A DNA stretch of 64,000 nt from Sphingobacterium bambusae. Lineage in GTDB: Bacteria; Bacteroidota; Bacteroidia; Sphingobacteriales; Sphingobacteriaceae. Positions within the stretch are counted from its first letter, which is position 1. Every line of letters begins with the position of its first letter. Under the pieces are notes generated by a model. The model worked only from the letters and a program-made list of their open reading frames with translations, was not told where the DNA came from and searched no databases. The position numbers and the translations under genes were made by a program. The stretch is taken from the NCBI RefSeq assembly GCF_033955345.1, contig NZ_CP138332.1, forward strand, positions 1 through 64,000. The letters are read 5' to 3'. Positions 18,783 to 27,124 of this stretch are shown here, piece by piece.

Positions 18783-18980
18783 ATGGAGCGCCAAAAATTA
18801 AACAGTTTGCAATTAGAGTTGCTTAAAGTCTACTCGTTTGAACCGAGCAAGGAAGATTTGCTTGTGATAAAGGATTTTCTTGCCAAGCATTTTTCGGATA
18901 AGCTATTGAAAAACGTACAGCAAGCGATTAAGGAAAAAAACATTAGCGACGATGATCTTGACAGCTGGGTAAATGAATAA
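18783..18980 (+). CDS. Putative antitoxin of PIN-domain toxin-antitoxin pair
   Basis: The 65-residue, mainly helical protein overlaps the start of the PIN gene by 8 bp, the usual order of antitoxin then toxin. Its acidic C-terminus ([11 protein letters not shown]) fits a segment that binds and neutralises the toxin. It does not show an evident DNA-binding fold. The call rests on size and position rather than on a recognised family. Confidence 0.72.
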   Translation: MERQKLNSLQLELLKVYSFEPSKEDLLVIKDFLAKHFSDKLLKNVQQAIKEKNISDDDLDSWVNE

Positions 18981-19401
18981 CCTGCGGCTTGTGCTCGACA
19001 GCACTATTTTCCTTGTATCATTGGCTGCACACTCCAAGTACCATTGGATATACAAAGCATTGATAGGCAAGAAATTTGATTTAGTTGTTTCCAATGAAAT
19101 TTTGACCGAATATCAAGAACAAGTCTCTATTCGATATGGTCTTGATTATACAGATGCTTCCCTTGAATACCTTCTACTGTTACCAAACGTAATACTTACC
19201 AATCCATCTTTTTTATGGCAGTTGGTAGAAAATGATAAGGACGACAATAAATTCGTGGACACCTATATCGCTAGCCAATCCGATTTTATAGTCAGCAATG
19301 ACCGGCATATTCATCAGATAAAAGACAATATTTTCCCGCAGATCAATGTTCTGCGTTATGAGGAGTTTGAAAGCTCCTACGCATCCATATTCAGAACTTA
19401 A
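18973..19401 (+). CDS. PIN-domain toxin (COG1569-like putative ribonuclease)
   Basis: The 142-residue protein begins [14 protein letters not shown], placing the first catalytic Asp in LDST. Glu in VSNEILTEY and the late acidic residues NKFVDTY and DFIVSNDRH complete the PIN nuclease set. Such toxins cleave RNA when the antitoxin is lost. It is translationally coupled to the gene before it. No integrase or transposase is close, so it is a solitary chromosomal type II module. Confidence 0.85.
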   Translation: MNNLRLVLDSTIFLVSLAAHSKYHWIYKALIGKKFDLVVSNEILTEYQEQVSIRYGLDYTDASLEYLLLLPNVILTNPSFLWQLVENDKDDNKFVDTYIASQSDFIVSNDRHIHQIKDNIFPQINVLRYEEFESSYASIFRT

Positions 19402-19458
19402 CCCTTTTCTCCGTGAAAAGCAGGTTTTAAAAGTAAATCCCAAGACATTCCTCCTCTC

Positions 19459-21906
19459 CTATTTACGTAGCACATCATCGTTCACGATACCTCTGCTGCT
19501 ATTTTTTACCTGCTCTTTCAATCGCCCGAAATTGTAGGTTAGGTTTACACCAAAAGAGCGAAAATAGTCATTGCTACTAGCCTGTTGTGTAAACGACTCT
19601 CCCAGCGTGTATATGTTGTTTGTACGATATTTAGTAAAAGGGTTAGAAATCATCATCGATGCCGATAGTTTTCCGTCAAGGAGCTCTTTTGTTAAGCCCA
19701 ATGTCGACCCGACAAATCCATTGGCCTGTTCTTGGGGCGACCTGAAGCTGCGCGTTACCGGATTGATACTTCCACTTGCCCGCCATCCCTTAGGGAATCG
19801 ATATGCGCTCGAAATCGTAAAATTGATTTGTATTATCCTGCTGCTGAACGCAGAAGACGGATTATCCAAGGCGGCCCAGATGGAAGAAAGCATGCCATTT
19901 ACCTGAAGATCCCAATTCTTGGAAATAGGTAACCGTACGGCGAATGATAGGTCGAGGGCATCGCCCGAGCCTATATTGTCGTATGTGCTGCGTGTAATAT
20001 TCCTCAGGGAATCGAATGTGGTAATACGAAAATCCATATTGCGAACAAACGTATAGTCAAGTCCGAAATTGACCGATACTCTCTTGGAAGTAGCATAGCT
20101 CAGCTGAACGCGATTGAATGTATACGGTTGTAAGCTGGGGTTTCCACTGGATTCCATATTAGGATTCGATCGATCCACAAAGGGGTTCAGCCGCTGAATA
20201 CTCGGTCTGGAAATCTGTTGAACATAAGCAACTTTGACGGTCTCGTTACTGCCCAGCTGGCGACTCAGTGCAAATGAAGGTATTATATTCGTGTACCGCT
20301 GGTTCACCATCGGTTCATTGGAGGAAAAATTAGCCTTGATCAGCGTCTGTTCCAGCCTTGCACCGGCGCGCACGCCCCAACGGCCCCAAGCATACTCATA
20401 AGAATTGTATGCACTGAGGACGTCCTGTTGATAACGAAAAGGAATACTTTCCGCGACATTACTTGGGGGAGTAGCATCGTGCGGAAAAAGATGCGCAAAA
20501 TTACTAGCGTTGTTTCTTAATATGACCTTTACGCCCGCTTCACTCTTCACGCTCCCTATTGGTGATACAAAATCGAGTTGAAAGGATTGTTCAGCAAAAC
20601 GCTGGTCATTCGACTGCAGGTAATTGGAGTCTTCAACGTTTATCCGATTCGAAAAAAAAACTTCGTCACGCTGAAGGTCATCGTATCCATAGTAGCGGTA
20701 AGAAAGCGTTAAGAACTTGTCCTTGTTTCCCTTGAAACCAAGCTGGTAATTAAAGGAAGCATCAAAAGAGCTACCCCATAGCGACTTGGCCGCATCTAGC
20801 TTATAGCCTTTAAAATCCTCCCTTACCGTCTGAAACAATGATTGCTGCGCGATTGTGGTACCGGTACGCGCTTTGTTAACGCTCAGCTGGCTAGCGATTA
20901 ACTGCCTTTCGTCGATCTGGTAACTCCATTCGTAACCGAGATAGCCGCTGGTCTGTTTGGATTGTCTCGTGCCGAACTGTTCTAAGCTGTTCCCCGCTTC
21001 CAACAAACTGTTTCGGTGCAGCGTATTACTAACTTTCGGTATATGATGCAAAGCGACGCCCGCGAGAAGGGAAAGTTGCAGTTTTCCTATCTGCGCTGAC
21101 ATGGAGCCGCCAAGGCCCGGTCCACCTACAGGAAACTTTTCATGGAGGGTAAGAGAGCCCTTGTAGCCTTCATCAGGGCTTTTAAGCATAACGATGTTGA
21201 TAATCCCGGCCATGCCCTCTGCATCATAGCGTGCAGGCGGATTGGTGATTACCTCGATACGGGCGATACTGGATGCTGGCATGCTGCGCAGCACATCGTT
21301 GGGATTGCGTTCGACCAAACCGGATGGTTTACCATTGATGAAAATTCGGTAATTGCGACTGCCCTTCAGTAGGATATTCTCCTCGCCGTCAAGCGATAAA
21401 AAGGGCACTTTACGCATCATTTCCAATGCGGTAAGTATCTTGCTGTCGGCATCGGCCTGTAAGTCATACGAAAGCCGGTCGATCGACTGGCGCACAGCGG
21501 GCTTCGCGGCGCTCACCACGACCTCTGAAGTCGCAAACTGCTCCGGAGTCATTTGAAGTGCACCCAAGTCCATCATTACAGCAGCACCTGTGCTGTCTCG
21601 AAGACTTACAGGAAGAGAACGTGTGCGGTAGCCGACTATGGTCAGCAGCAGGGAATAATCATCAGGATTAATCTCTTCGAACAAAAATGTTCCATCTATT
21701 TTTGACTGCGCTACCCTGACCGTTGTATTGTCGCTACCCATGAGGGTAATGGTAACAAATTCCACTGGTAGTCCAAAGATCGAGTCGATGACCGTTCCCC
21801 GAATTTTATGTCGCACTTCGTTGTACTGTCCTTGTGCAGATATTGTAAAGATGATCAAGATGGCTGCCGTAATAAGAAAGCGTAGATAGAATTTTCCTTT
21901 CATCAT
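19459..21906 (-). CDS. TonB-dependent-receptor-like outer-membrane protein with carboxypeptidase-like N-terminal domain
   Basis: The 815-residue protein has a signal peptide (about 5-26) and a CarboxypepD-regulatory-like beta sandwich (about 32-115: KIRGTVIDSIFGLPVEFVTI). A plug domain follows (about 135-240: SDADSK...MMRKVPFLSLDG, VRIEVITNPPARYDAEGMAG-type motif). The rest is a beta-barrel ending in NLTYNFGRLKEQ. This is the outer-membrane beta-barrel family seen in Bacteroidota next to sigma or regulatory genes. No SusD partner is present, so a glycan-uptake role is not supported; the ligand is unknown. It lies convergent to the toxin gene. Confidence 0.87.
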   Translation of the reverse strand: MMKGKFYLRFLITAAILIIFTISAQGQYNEVRHKIRGTVIDSIFGLPVEFVTITLMGSDNTTVRVAQSKIDGTFLFEEINPDDYSLLLTIVGYRTRSLPVSLRDSTGAAVMMDLGALQMTPEQFATSEVVVSAAKPAVRQSIDRLSYDLQADADSKILTALEMMRKVPFLSLDGEENILLKGSRNYRIFINGKPSGLVERNPNDVLRSMPASSIARIEVITNPPARYDAEGMAGIINIVMLKSPDEGYKGSLTLHEKFPVGGPGLGGSMSAQIGKLQLSLLAGVALHHIPKVSNTLHRNSLLEAGNSLEQFGTRQSKQTSGYLGYEWSYQIDERQLIASQLSVNKARTGTTIAQQSLFQTVREDFKGYKLDAAKSLWGSSFDASFNYQLGFKGNKDKFLTLSYRYYGYDDLQRDEVFFSNRINVEDSNYLQSNDQRFAEQSFQLDFVSPIGSVKSEAGVKVILRNNASNFAHLFPHDATPPSNVAESIPFRYQQDVLSAYNSYEYAWGRWGVRAGARLEQTLIKANFSSNEPMVNQRYTNIIPSFALSRQLGSNETVKVAYVQQISRPSIQRLNPFVDRSNPNMESSGNPSLQPYTFNRVQLSYATSKRVSVNFGLDYTFVRNMDFRITTFDSLRNITRSTYDNIGSGDALDLSFAVRLPISKNWDLQVNGMLSSIWAALDNPSSAFSSRIIQINFTISSAYRFPKGWRASGSINPVTRSFRSPQEQANGFVGSTLGLTKELLDGKLSASMMISNPFTKYRTNNIYTLGESFTQQASSNDYFRSFGVNLTYNFGRLKEQVKNSSRGIVNDDVLRK

Positions 21907-22021
21907 GATAGGTATAGATAAAGGCGGTGTTAGATGATCTCAAATGGGCATAGGCCTGCCTAACCACCTTGAATGGCGGTCTATAAAAGACTTCAGAAAT
22001 TATTGGACTTTAGGCGAACAC

Positions 22022-22339
22022 TTAGCGATTTCCAGTTCGCGAAACCAGGTGATAAACAAGGAAGCCAATACCAAGAAAGATGGCTTCTACACCGTAGGGC
22101 AATGGTGAATCACTCAGTTTGTACGGCAAGAACTCGATCAATACTAGTCCAGCGCCGCCAAATAGCGCCAATATTCCCCATTTTAAAGCATTCGAATACC
22201 CAAATGGCGAAAGCGTTTTTAAAAATTCCAATGCGTGCTCGTCGATCGGTCCGGAATCAAGTACCTGTTTCCTGGTAAAAAAATTGAATATCACCGAGAT
22301 GATAAATGCGATCGCTATGAATAAGACAATACCTCCCAT
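22022..22339 (-). CDS. Small integral membrane protein, unknown function
   Basis: The 105-residue product has three hydrophobic stretches (about 4-22, 53-70, 84-97) joined by short polar loops. No family is recognised. It stands 115 bp upstream of the oppositely oriented ECF sigma gene and 115 bp upstream of the TonB-type receptor start, so it may be cotranscribed with the receptor. Confidence 0.6.
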   Translation of the reverse strand: MGGIVLFIAIAFIISVIFNFFTRKQVLDSGPIDEHALEFLKTLSPFGYSNALKWGILALFGGAGLVLIEFLPYKLSDSPLPYGVEAIFLGIGFLVYHLVSRTGNR

Positions 22340-22454
22340 GTTATTTCTTTTTAGTTGTTTTCATGACCATTAGACGGCATGCAGCCCGCAGAGGTTGCAG
22401 CTTTTTTTATTATTATTGTTGCAACTATTAGATGCACGGCACCGTCTACTGTTT

Positions 22455-23015
22455 ATGTTCAATGAAAAGGAGGTAGTTCTAAAGATCCAACGGGGAGAGC
22501 TGAGGGCCTTTACGTTACTGGTAAAGCAGTACGAAAGGTTGGTCTTCCATGTTGTTCAGCGACTAACCCTGAACCAGGCGGATGCGGAAGACATCTGTCA
22601 GGACGTATTTTTAAAGGTCCACAGTAGTCTGCATACGTTCGCCTTCCAATCTAAGTTGTCGACTTGGATTGCGCGAATCGCCTACCTGACTACAATCGAC
22701 TATCTGCGAAAATACCAAAAAATGAAAATCTCGGAACTTACCGACGATCTGGGGGATTTTTACTTCACCAACGTAACGCCCGAAAAACTGCTTGACGAAA
22801 AAGATGTGGCACATTATGTCCATAAATTGATTGATCAGCTCCCCCTGCATTACCGTACTGTTTTGACACTTTACCACTTGGATGAATTTACCTATCCGGA
22901 AATAGAACAGATCACCGGAATGCCTCAGGGGACGATTAAGAGTTACCTCTTCCGAGCACGTAAGTTGTTAAAAGAAAGTGTAGAACGTTATTTGAAATAT
23001 GATGGAAATAAATAA
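22455..23015 (+). CDS. ECF-type RNA polymerase sigma factor with adjacent membrane partner
   Basis: From the ATG at 22455 the product is 186 residues. Region 2 is DAEDICQDVFLKVHSSLHTFAFQSKLSTWIARIAYLTTIDYLRK; region 4 is FTYPEIEQITGMPQGTIKSYLFRARKLLK. It is clearly of a different subgroup from the three sigma factors at 2697, 39317 and 52077. The overlapping downstream gene encodes a membrane protein in the anti-sigma position, so control by sequestration is likely. A TTG start 60 bases upstream was rejected since it adds a Leu run foreign to the family. Confidence 0.92.
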   Translation: MFNEKEVVLKIQRGELRAFTLLVKQYERLVFHVVQRLTLNQADAEDICQDVFLKVHSSLHTFAFQSKLSTWIARIAYLTTIDYLRKYQKMKISELTDDLGDFYFTNVTPEKLLDEKDVAHYVHKLIDQLPLHYRTVLTLYHLDEFTYPEIEQITGMPQGTIKSYLFRARKLLKESVERYLKYDGNK

Positions 23016-23430
23016 AAAAGACGAACACATCCAGAAGATTCTGGATAATCAACTTCCTGAGGAGCAACAAACGGCGGATGATTTTACGGATCGCGACGTT
23101 AAGGCTTATAAACTTGTTTTTAGTGCGCTCAAGCAAGAGCTAGAAACAGGTCCATCCTACGCGCTATCCTACCATATCCAACGTGTACTTTACCAAAAGA
23201 AACAAAAAGCTAGGCGATCCCTTCTTTATACACTGCTTGCTCTGGTAGGCATGCTGCTCATAGCCGCAGCTGTAGTGATGCTCAAATATTTCCCTTTGTT
23301 TGGTTTGGAACAGCGTCTACCAACGGACTACTTTTGGTCAGTTTGTTTTAGCGCCGTATTGATCATCTTGATTAAGCTACTTGAATATCGAGCTTTGAAA
23401 AAAAAGTGGATGAATTATAGGAAGCATTAA
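22999..23430 (+). CDS. Two-helix membrane protein, possible anti-sigma factor
   Basis: The 143-residue protein overlaps the sigma gene by 17 bp. A soluble N-terminal part of about 70 residues (with DFTDRDVKAYKLVFSALKQEL) precedes two membrane helices (about 75-97 and 112-128) and a basic tail. The layout and coupling fit a membrane-anchored anti-sigma factor, although no zinc-binding ZAS motif is present. Function is inferred from context only. Confidence 0.65.
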   Translation: MMEINKKDEHIQKILDNQLPEEQQTADDFTDRDVKAYKLVFSALKQELETGPSYALSYHIQRVLYQKKQKARRSLLYTLLALVGMLLIAAAVVMLKYFPLFGLEQRLPTDYFWSVCFSAVLIILIKLLEYRALKKKWMNYRKH

Positions 23431-23507
23431 AAGTTACTTTGTAAATTCTGGATCATGTTCAAAAATCGTGGAGCTGTAGGCGGTATCTAAAGTGCCCTAA
23501 GAAGCGA

Positions 23508-23543
23508 AAAAAGCCGCTTTTCCTTGCAGAAAAGCGGCTTTTT
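23508..23543. terminator. Bidirectional terminator
   Basis: Perfect 15-bp stem AAAAAGCCGCTTTTC / GAAAAGCGGCTTTTT with a 6-base loop, lying just 3' of the minus-strand tRNA-Met and downstream of the plus-strand sigma operon. Confidence 0.9.
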
Positions 23544-23549
23544 GTTTTG

Positions 23550-23623
23550 TGCGCCCACCTGGGCTCGAACCAGGGACCAAAAGATTATGAGTCTTCTACT
23601 CTAACCGACTGAGCTATAGGCGC
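23550..23623 (-). tRNA. tRNA-Met (anticodon CAT, elongator type)
   Basis: The minus strand folds into a complete cloverleaf: acceptor GCGCCTA/TGGGCGC, D arm GCTC...GAGT, anticodon loop CTCATAA, T arm CCTGG-TTCGAGC-CCAGG, discriminator A. The 3' CCA is not encoded. First pair G-C argues against initiator tRNA; a tRNA-Ile with lysidine at CAU cannot be wholly excluded. Confidence 0.93.
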
Positions 23624-23710
23624 GGTTATTTTTATGTGATCAAAAATTCGTTATTACGCCGTTTTGACGATGCAATTATCGATATTTGTGGGGAGAAAAC
23701 AAAATTTTAG

Positions 23711-24340
23711 ATGCAAAAAATTAAAAATATTATTCTCGATTATGGCAATGTGATCTTTATGATCGACTTTGCTCGGGTGAAGGCGGGTTTTATATCGCTG
23801 GGTATCAAAAACGTAGACGAATTCTTCGGTCACAGGGCGCAGGACTCCCTTTTTGACGATTTTGACAAGGGTGAGATCACGGCATCGGCCTTCCGCGATG
23901 GTATCCGGGAACGCTCGGGCAAACCCGAGCTTAGCGATGCCGAAATCGACGCCGCTTGGAACGCCCTACTGATTGGGGTACCGCCCGGCAAACACGAAAC
24001 GCTCTCCTACCTGCACGATAAATACCGAACCTTTCTGTTGAGCAACAATAACGAGATTCACTATCGGTATTGTATGCAGCATATCCAAGACGTATATGGT
24101 GTTCCCGATAACAGTTTATTTTTCGAGAAGACCTTCTATTCCCATGAAATGGGGCTGCGCAAACCCGATGTAGGCATCTTCCAAGAAGTTATACGCCAAA
24201 CAGGCATTGCACCCGAAGAAACATTGTTTATTGACGACAGCCCGCAGCATCTTCAAGCGGCCGAAACACTGGGCTTCCACACCGCTTTGTGCAGCAGCGA
24301 GCAGCCACTAGATTATTGGGTGGAGCAGCATGGCCTTTAA
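23711..24340 (+). CDS. HAD-superfamily phosphatase (IA-type)
   Basis: The 209-residue protein has the four HAD motifs: nucleophile Asp10 in ILDYGNV, Ser in FLLSNNN, Lys in GLRKPD and the acidic pair in LFIDDSPQHL. A helical cap lies between motifs I and II. It should dephosphorylate a small phosphorylated metabolite in the cytoplasm; substrate unknown. Typical family length is matched. Confidence 0.9.
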   Translation: MQKIKNIILDYGNVIFMIDFARVKAGFISLGIKNVDEFFGHRAQDSLFDDFDKGEITASAFRDGIRERSGKPELSDAEIDAAWNALLIGVPPGKHETLSYLHDKYRTFLLSNNNEIHYRYCMQHIQDVYGVPDNSLFFEKTFYSHEMGLRKPDVGIFQEVIRQTGIAPEETLFIDDSPQHLQAAETLGFHTALCSSEQPLDYWVEQHGL

Positions 24341-24489
24341 AGAAAGCCTATTCAGGAGCTAAAAAACAAGATGAACGCAGGTTTTGAGCAACAAATCGGC
24401 TACTTAGCCGCTTTTTTCACTAAATTCCAAACAAAATATCGTAATTTGTATTACATATCCTAAACGAAAGCAAACTTAAGAAGAGATCT

Positions 24490-25734
24490 ATGAAAAAAAC
24501 ATTTCCCGCCTTACTGTTATCATCTGCCACCTTGCTTGTCGCTGCTTGTAACAACAGCGCAGCAACAAAAAATGCAGCGGACGGCGCCTCTGCGGATAGC
24601 ATCTATCCTGCCGTAGAGAAAAACAAGGCGAATACCGAATACAAACCAGCCTTTGAAGGACAAACGCGTATAGCTGGTGTGAAAACTACGACGCCATACG
24701 AAAGCAAGGTGGTGACCGACAAGTTGAAATCGCCGTGGGGCATTGCTGTGCTGCCGGATAACCGCTTGCTGATTACCGAGAAAGAAGGCGACCTTCGTAT
24801 CGTATCGGCGGACGGCACGTTAAGTGAAGCTATCGGCGGACTTCCAAAGGTAGATGCACAAGGTCAAGGCGGATTGCTGGGCATCACGTTGGATCCGGAC
24901 TTTGCCACAAATCGCATGGTCTATTTTGTGTTTTCTGAGCCCGCTGCAGGAGGAAACCACACGGCCGTTGGCAAAGGACGCTTAGCTGATGACGAAAAGA
25001 GCATTGAAGCCGCTAAAGTGATATACCAAGCGCTTCCTACCTATGATGGCAAGCTGCACTACGGTGGACGCATTATCTTTGATAAAGCAGGCAATCTATT
25101 GGTGAGCACGGGCGAGCGTTCCGACTTGGAGACACGCCCACAATCTCAAGATCTAAAATCTGCACTAGGCAAGATTGTACGCATAACCAAAGATGGAAAA
25201 CCTGCAGAGGGCAATCCATTTGCGAGCGATGCCAATGCGCGCCCCGAAGTATATAGCTACGGACATCGTAACGTGCAGGGCTTGGCTCTACATCCAGAAA
25301 CCGGCGACCTATGGGAAACCGAGTTTGGCCCACGTGGCGGCGACGAGCTAAACCGTGTGGAAGCGGGCAAGAACTATGGTTGGCCCATTATCACCTACGG
25401 ATTAGAGTACAGCGGAAAAGAGATTGGCAATCCACCAATCCAACAGCAGGAAGGCTTAGAGCAGCCTGTCTACTATTGGGATCCGGTATTATCTCCAAGT
25501 GGTTTAATGTTCTACACAGCCGATGCTATTCCCGAGTGGAAAAACAGCTTGTTCATCGGAGGTCTAAGCAGCACGCATATCGCGCGTATCGTAATCAAAG
25601 ACAATAAAGTAGTAGGCGAAGAACGTCTTTTAGATCGTGAAGGCCAACGCTTCCGCGATGTTGCGCAAGGTAAGGACGGTGAAATATTCGCTATTACCGA
25701 TGCTGGACGTTTATACAGCATACACAAGAAGTAA
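24490..25734 (+). CDS. PQQ-dependent aldose sugar dehydrogenase-like lipoprotein (YliI/GSDH family)
   Basis: The 414-residue product has a lipoprotein signal (LLVAAC, Cys20) followed by a six-bladed propeller of the glucose/sorbosone dehydrogenase family. Motifs include LKSPWGIAVLPDNRLLITEKEG, GQGGLLGITLDPDF and YGHRNVQGLALHPETGDLWETEFGPRGGDELN. These soluble enzymes oxidise aldose sugars with PQQ and calcium. No PQQ biosynthesis gene is in the window. It is a single-gene unit ending at a strong terminator. Confidence 0.92.
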   Translation: MKKTFPALLLSSATLLVAACNNSAATKNAADGASADSIYPAVEKNKANTEYKPAFEGQTRIAGVKTTTPYESKVVTDKLKSPWGIAVLPDNRLLITEKEGDLRIVSADGTLSEAIGGLPKVDAQGQGGLLGITLDPDFATNRMVYFVFSEPAAGGNHTAVGKGRLADDEKSIEAAKVIYQALPTYDGKLHYGGRIIFDKAGNLLVSTGERSDLETRPQSQDLKSALGKIVRITKDGKPAEGNPFASDANARPEVYSYGHRNVQGLALHPETGDLWETEFGPRGGDELNRVEAGKNYGWPIITYGLEYSGKEIGNPPIQQQEGLEQPVYYWDPVLSPSGLMFYTADAIPEWKNSLFIGGLSSTHIARIVIKDNKVVGEERLLDREGQRFRDVAQGKDGEIFAITDAGRLYSIHKK

Positions 25735-25753
25735 CTGATACGGTTTAAATAGT

Positions 25754-25781
25754 AAGAGGGCGTCCAAAAAGACGCCCTCTT
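25754..25781 (+). terminator. Rho-independent terminator after the sugar dehydrogenase gene
   Basis: Perfect 11-bp stem AAGAGGGCGTC / GACGCCCTCTT with a 6-base loop followed by TTGTTT, 20 bp past the stop codon. Confidence 0.9.
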
Positions 25782-25890
25782 TGTTTACCCTAATCTTCCT
25801 CTAGGCTCCTCCCCCTTTTTGAACTATGAATCTGTGTCATCTACACACATCAAGTTCAGATCGACAATGAAAAGCTTAACATCTTCATCC

Positions 25891-26184
25891 ATCAACGTGA
25901 CGTTGACGACCATCAACATGGCTTTGACGACCATCAACGTGGCTTTGACGACCATTAACGTGGCTTTGATGACCATCAACATGGCTTTGATGACCATCAA
26001 CATGGCTTTGACGAGCATCAACGTGACTTTGACTACCATCAACGTGACTTTGATGACCATCAACATGGCTTTGACGACCATCAACGTGGCTTTGACGACC
26101 ATCAACGTGGCTTTGACGACCATCAACGTGGCTTTGACGACCATCAACGTGGCTTTGACGACCATCAATACGATCTTGACTATC
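25891..26184. repeat. 21-bp tandem repeat (13 full copies plus one degenerate)
   Basis: The unit ATCAACGTGGCTTTGACGACC repeats head to tail 13 times from 25891 to 26163, then once in degenerate form to 26184. Copies at 26080-26163 are identical, while earlier copies differ at a few fixed places (GTG/ATG, ACG/ATG, GCT/ACT). The length of seven codons keeps frames open on both strands. On the plus strand an ATG at 25867 gives about 147 residues with INVALTT heptads, ending at 26310. On the minus strand a frame gives VVKATLM heptads but only a TTG start outside the repeat. Substitutions show no clear synonymous bias on either strand, so coding is unproven. Confidence 0.95.
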
Positions 26185-26348
26185 CTCAAAACATCAAAAA
26201 CGTTGGACGCCAAAATAGATACAGGTGCAGGATGCTATCCTTACCGAACGTCGCCGAGCAAGAGATTGATGCCCAACATATCAGTAAGCGCAAGGTTATT
26301 TTATCAATAATATTGTTGCTTCGACAAATAATATTTGATTATAGTCCT

Positions 26349-26356
26349 TACCTTTG
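26349..26356 (+). promoter_or_regulatory. -7 promoter element (TAnnTTTG) for the split 5'-nucleotidase operon
   Basis: TACCTTTG matches the Bacteroidota -7 consensus exactly and lies 19 bp before the ATG at 26375. The -33 box is not obvious. Confidence 0.5.
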
Positions 26357-26374
26357 ACCCAAAATTCATAAACT

Positions 26375-27124
26375 ATGAAACGTTTTATGCGTGGCATGAC
26401 GTTGCTGGCGCTTACCGCCTTGCTTGCATCCTGCAAGACACAACTGCAGCCTACCATCAGTAAGGAGCAATATTATTCCATCGATAGCACATTGCTGGCC
26501 GACAGCACCATTGTCAATTACTACCTTCCGTATAAAGGAAAGCTGGAGGCAGAGATGAACCGTGTCATTGGCTATGCCGATGTTGCGCTCGCCAAAAGCA
26601 GCGATGCAGAGAGTTTGGTGGGTAATTTCTTCACCGATGCGCTACTGTGGAAGGGACAGCAGCTGGATCCAGCCGTGCAGGTGAGCTTCGCGACAAAGGG
26701 CGGTATTCGCTCTGGGCTGAAAGCAGGCGACATCAGCGTAGGCAATATTTTTGAGTTGATGCCTTTCGAAAATGCAGTGACTATTGTGACCCTAAGCGGT
26801 GCAGACATGCTGCGTATGGCAGATTTTATGGCAAAAACTTCCGGCCAGCCAGCCGCTGGCATACAGCTCCTTATCGAGGACGGAAAAGTGAAGGAATTTC
26901 TCGTGCAAGGCAAGCCCGTAGATCCGCAGGCCACCTACAAACTCGTGACCTATGACTACCTCGCCAATGGTGGTGATTATGTGACCTTTCTGGATCAGGT
27001 GATTGACCGCAAAGACTATACACAACGTGTACGCGAGACATTGATGGAGTACATCTCCGCACAAACAAAACAAGGAAAACATATTCAAGCAAAGATCGAT
27101 GGAAGAGTTCGCATTATTAAATAG
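26375..27124 (+). CDS. 5'-nucleotidase C-terminal domain lipoprotein
   Basis: The 249-residue protein has a lipoprotein signal (LLASC, Cys20) and the substrate-binding C-terminal domain of the UshA/5'-nucleotidase family. Motifs include SLVGNFFTDALLW, the GGIR loop, GDISVGNIFELMPFENAVTIVTLSG and TYDYLANGGDYV. It has no metallophosphatase domain. That domain is encoded by the next gene, which overlaps it by 26 bp. The two products probably assemble at the cell envelope into one nucleotidase. Confidence 0.9.
   Translation: MKRFMRGMTLLALTALLASCKTQLQPTISKEQYYSIDSTLLADSTIVNYYLPYKGKLEAEMNRVIGYADVALAKSSDAESLVGNFFTDALLWKGQQLDPAVQVSFATKGGIRSGLKAGDISVGNIFELMPFENAVTIVTLSGADMLRMADFMAKTSGQPAAGIQLLIEDGKVKEFLVQGKPVDPQATYKLVTYDYLANGGDYVTFLDQVIDRKDYTQRVRETLMEYISAQTKQGKHIQAKIDGRVRIIK

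Larger units (their letters stand above)
25735..26374. other. 640-bp gene-poor region with terminator, minisatellite and promoter
   Basis: Between the sugar dehydrogenase and the 5'-nucleotidase genes there is no recognisable protein family. The stretch holds the terminator at 25754, the 21-bp tandem repeat at 25891-26184 and a -7 element at 26349. Confidence 0.7.

Noticed and set aside
25891-26184. CRISPR array
   Set aside because: Repeats are directly adjacent with no spacers, and no cas gene is in the window.
25824-26213. Minus-strand protein of VVKATLM heptads as a gene
   Set aside because: It has only a TTG start outside the repeat and is the mirror frame of a 21-bp array; substitutions do not favour synonymous sites. 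Kept as part of the repeat entry.
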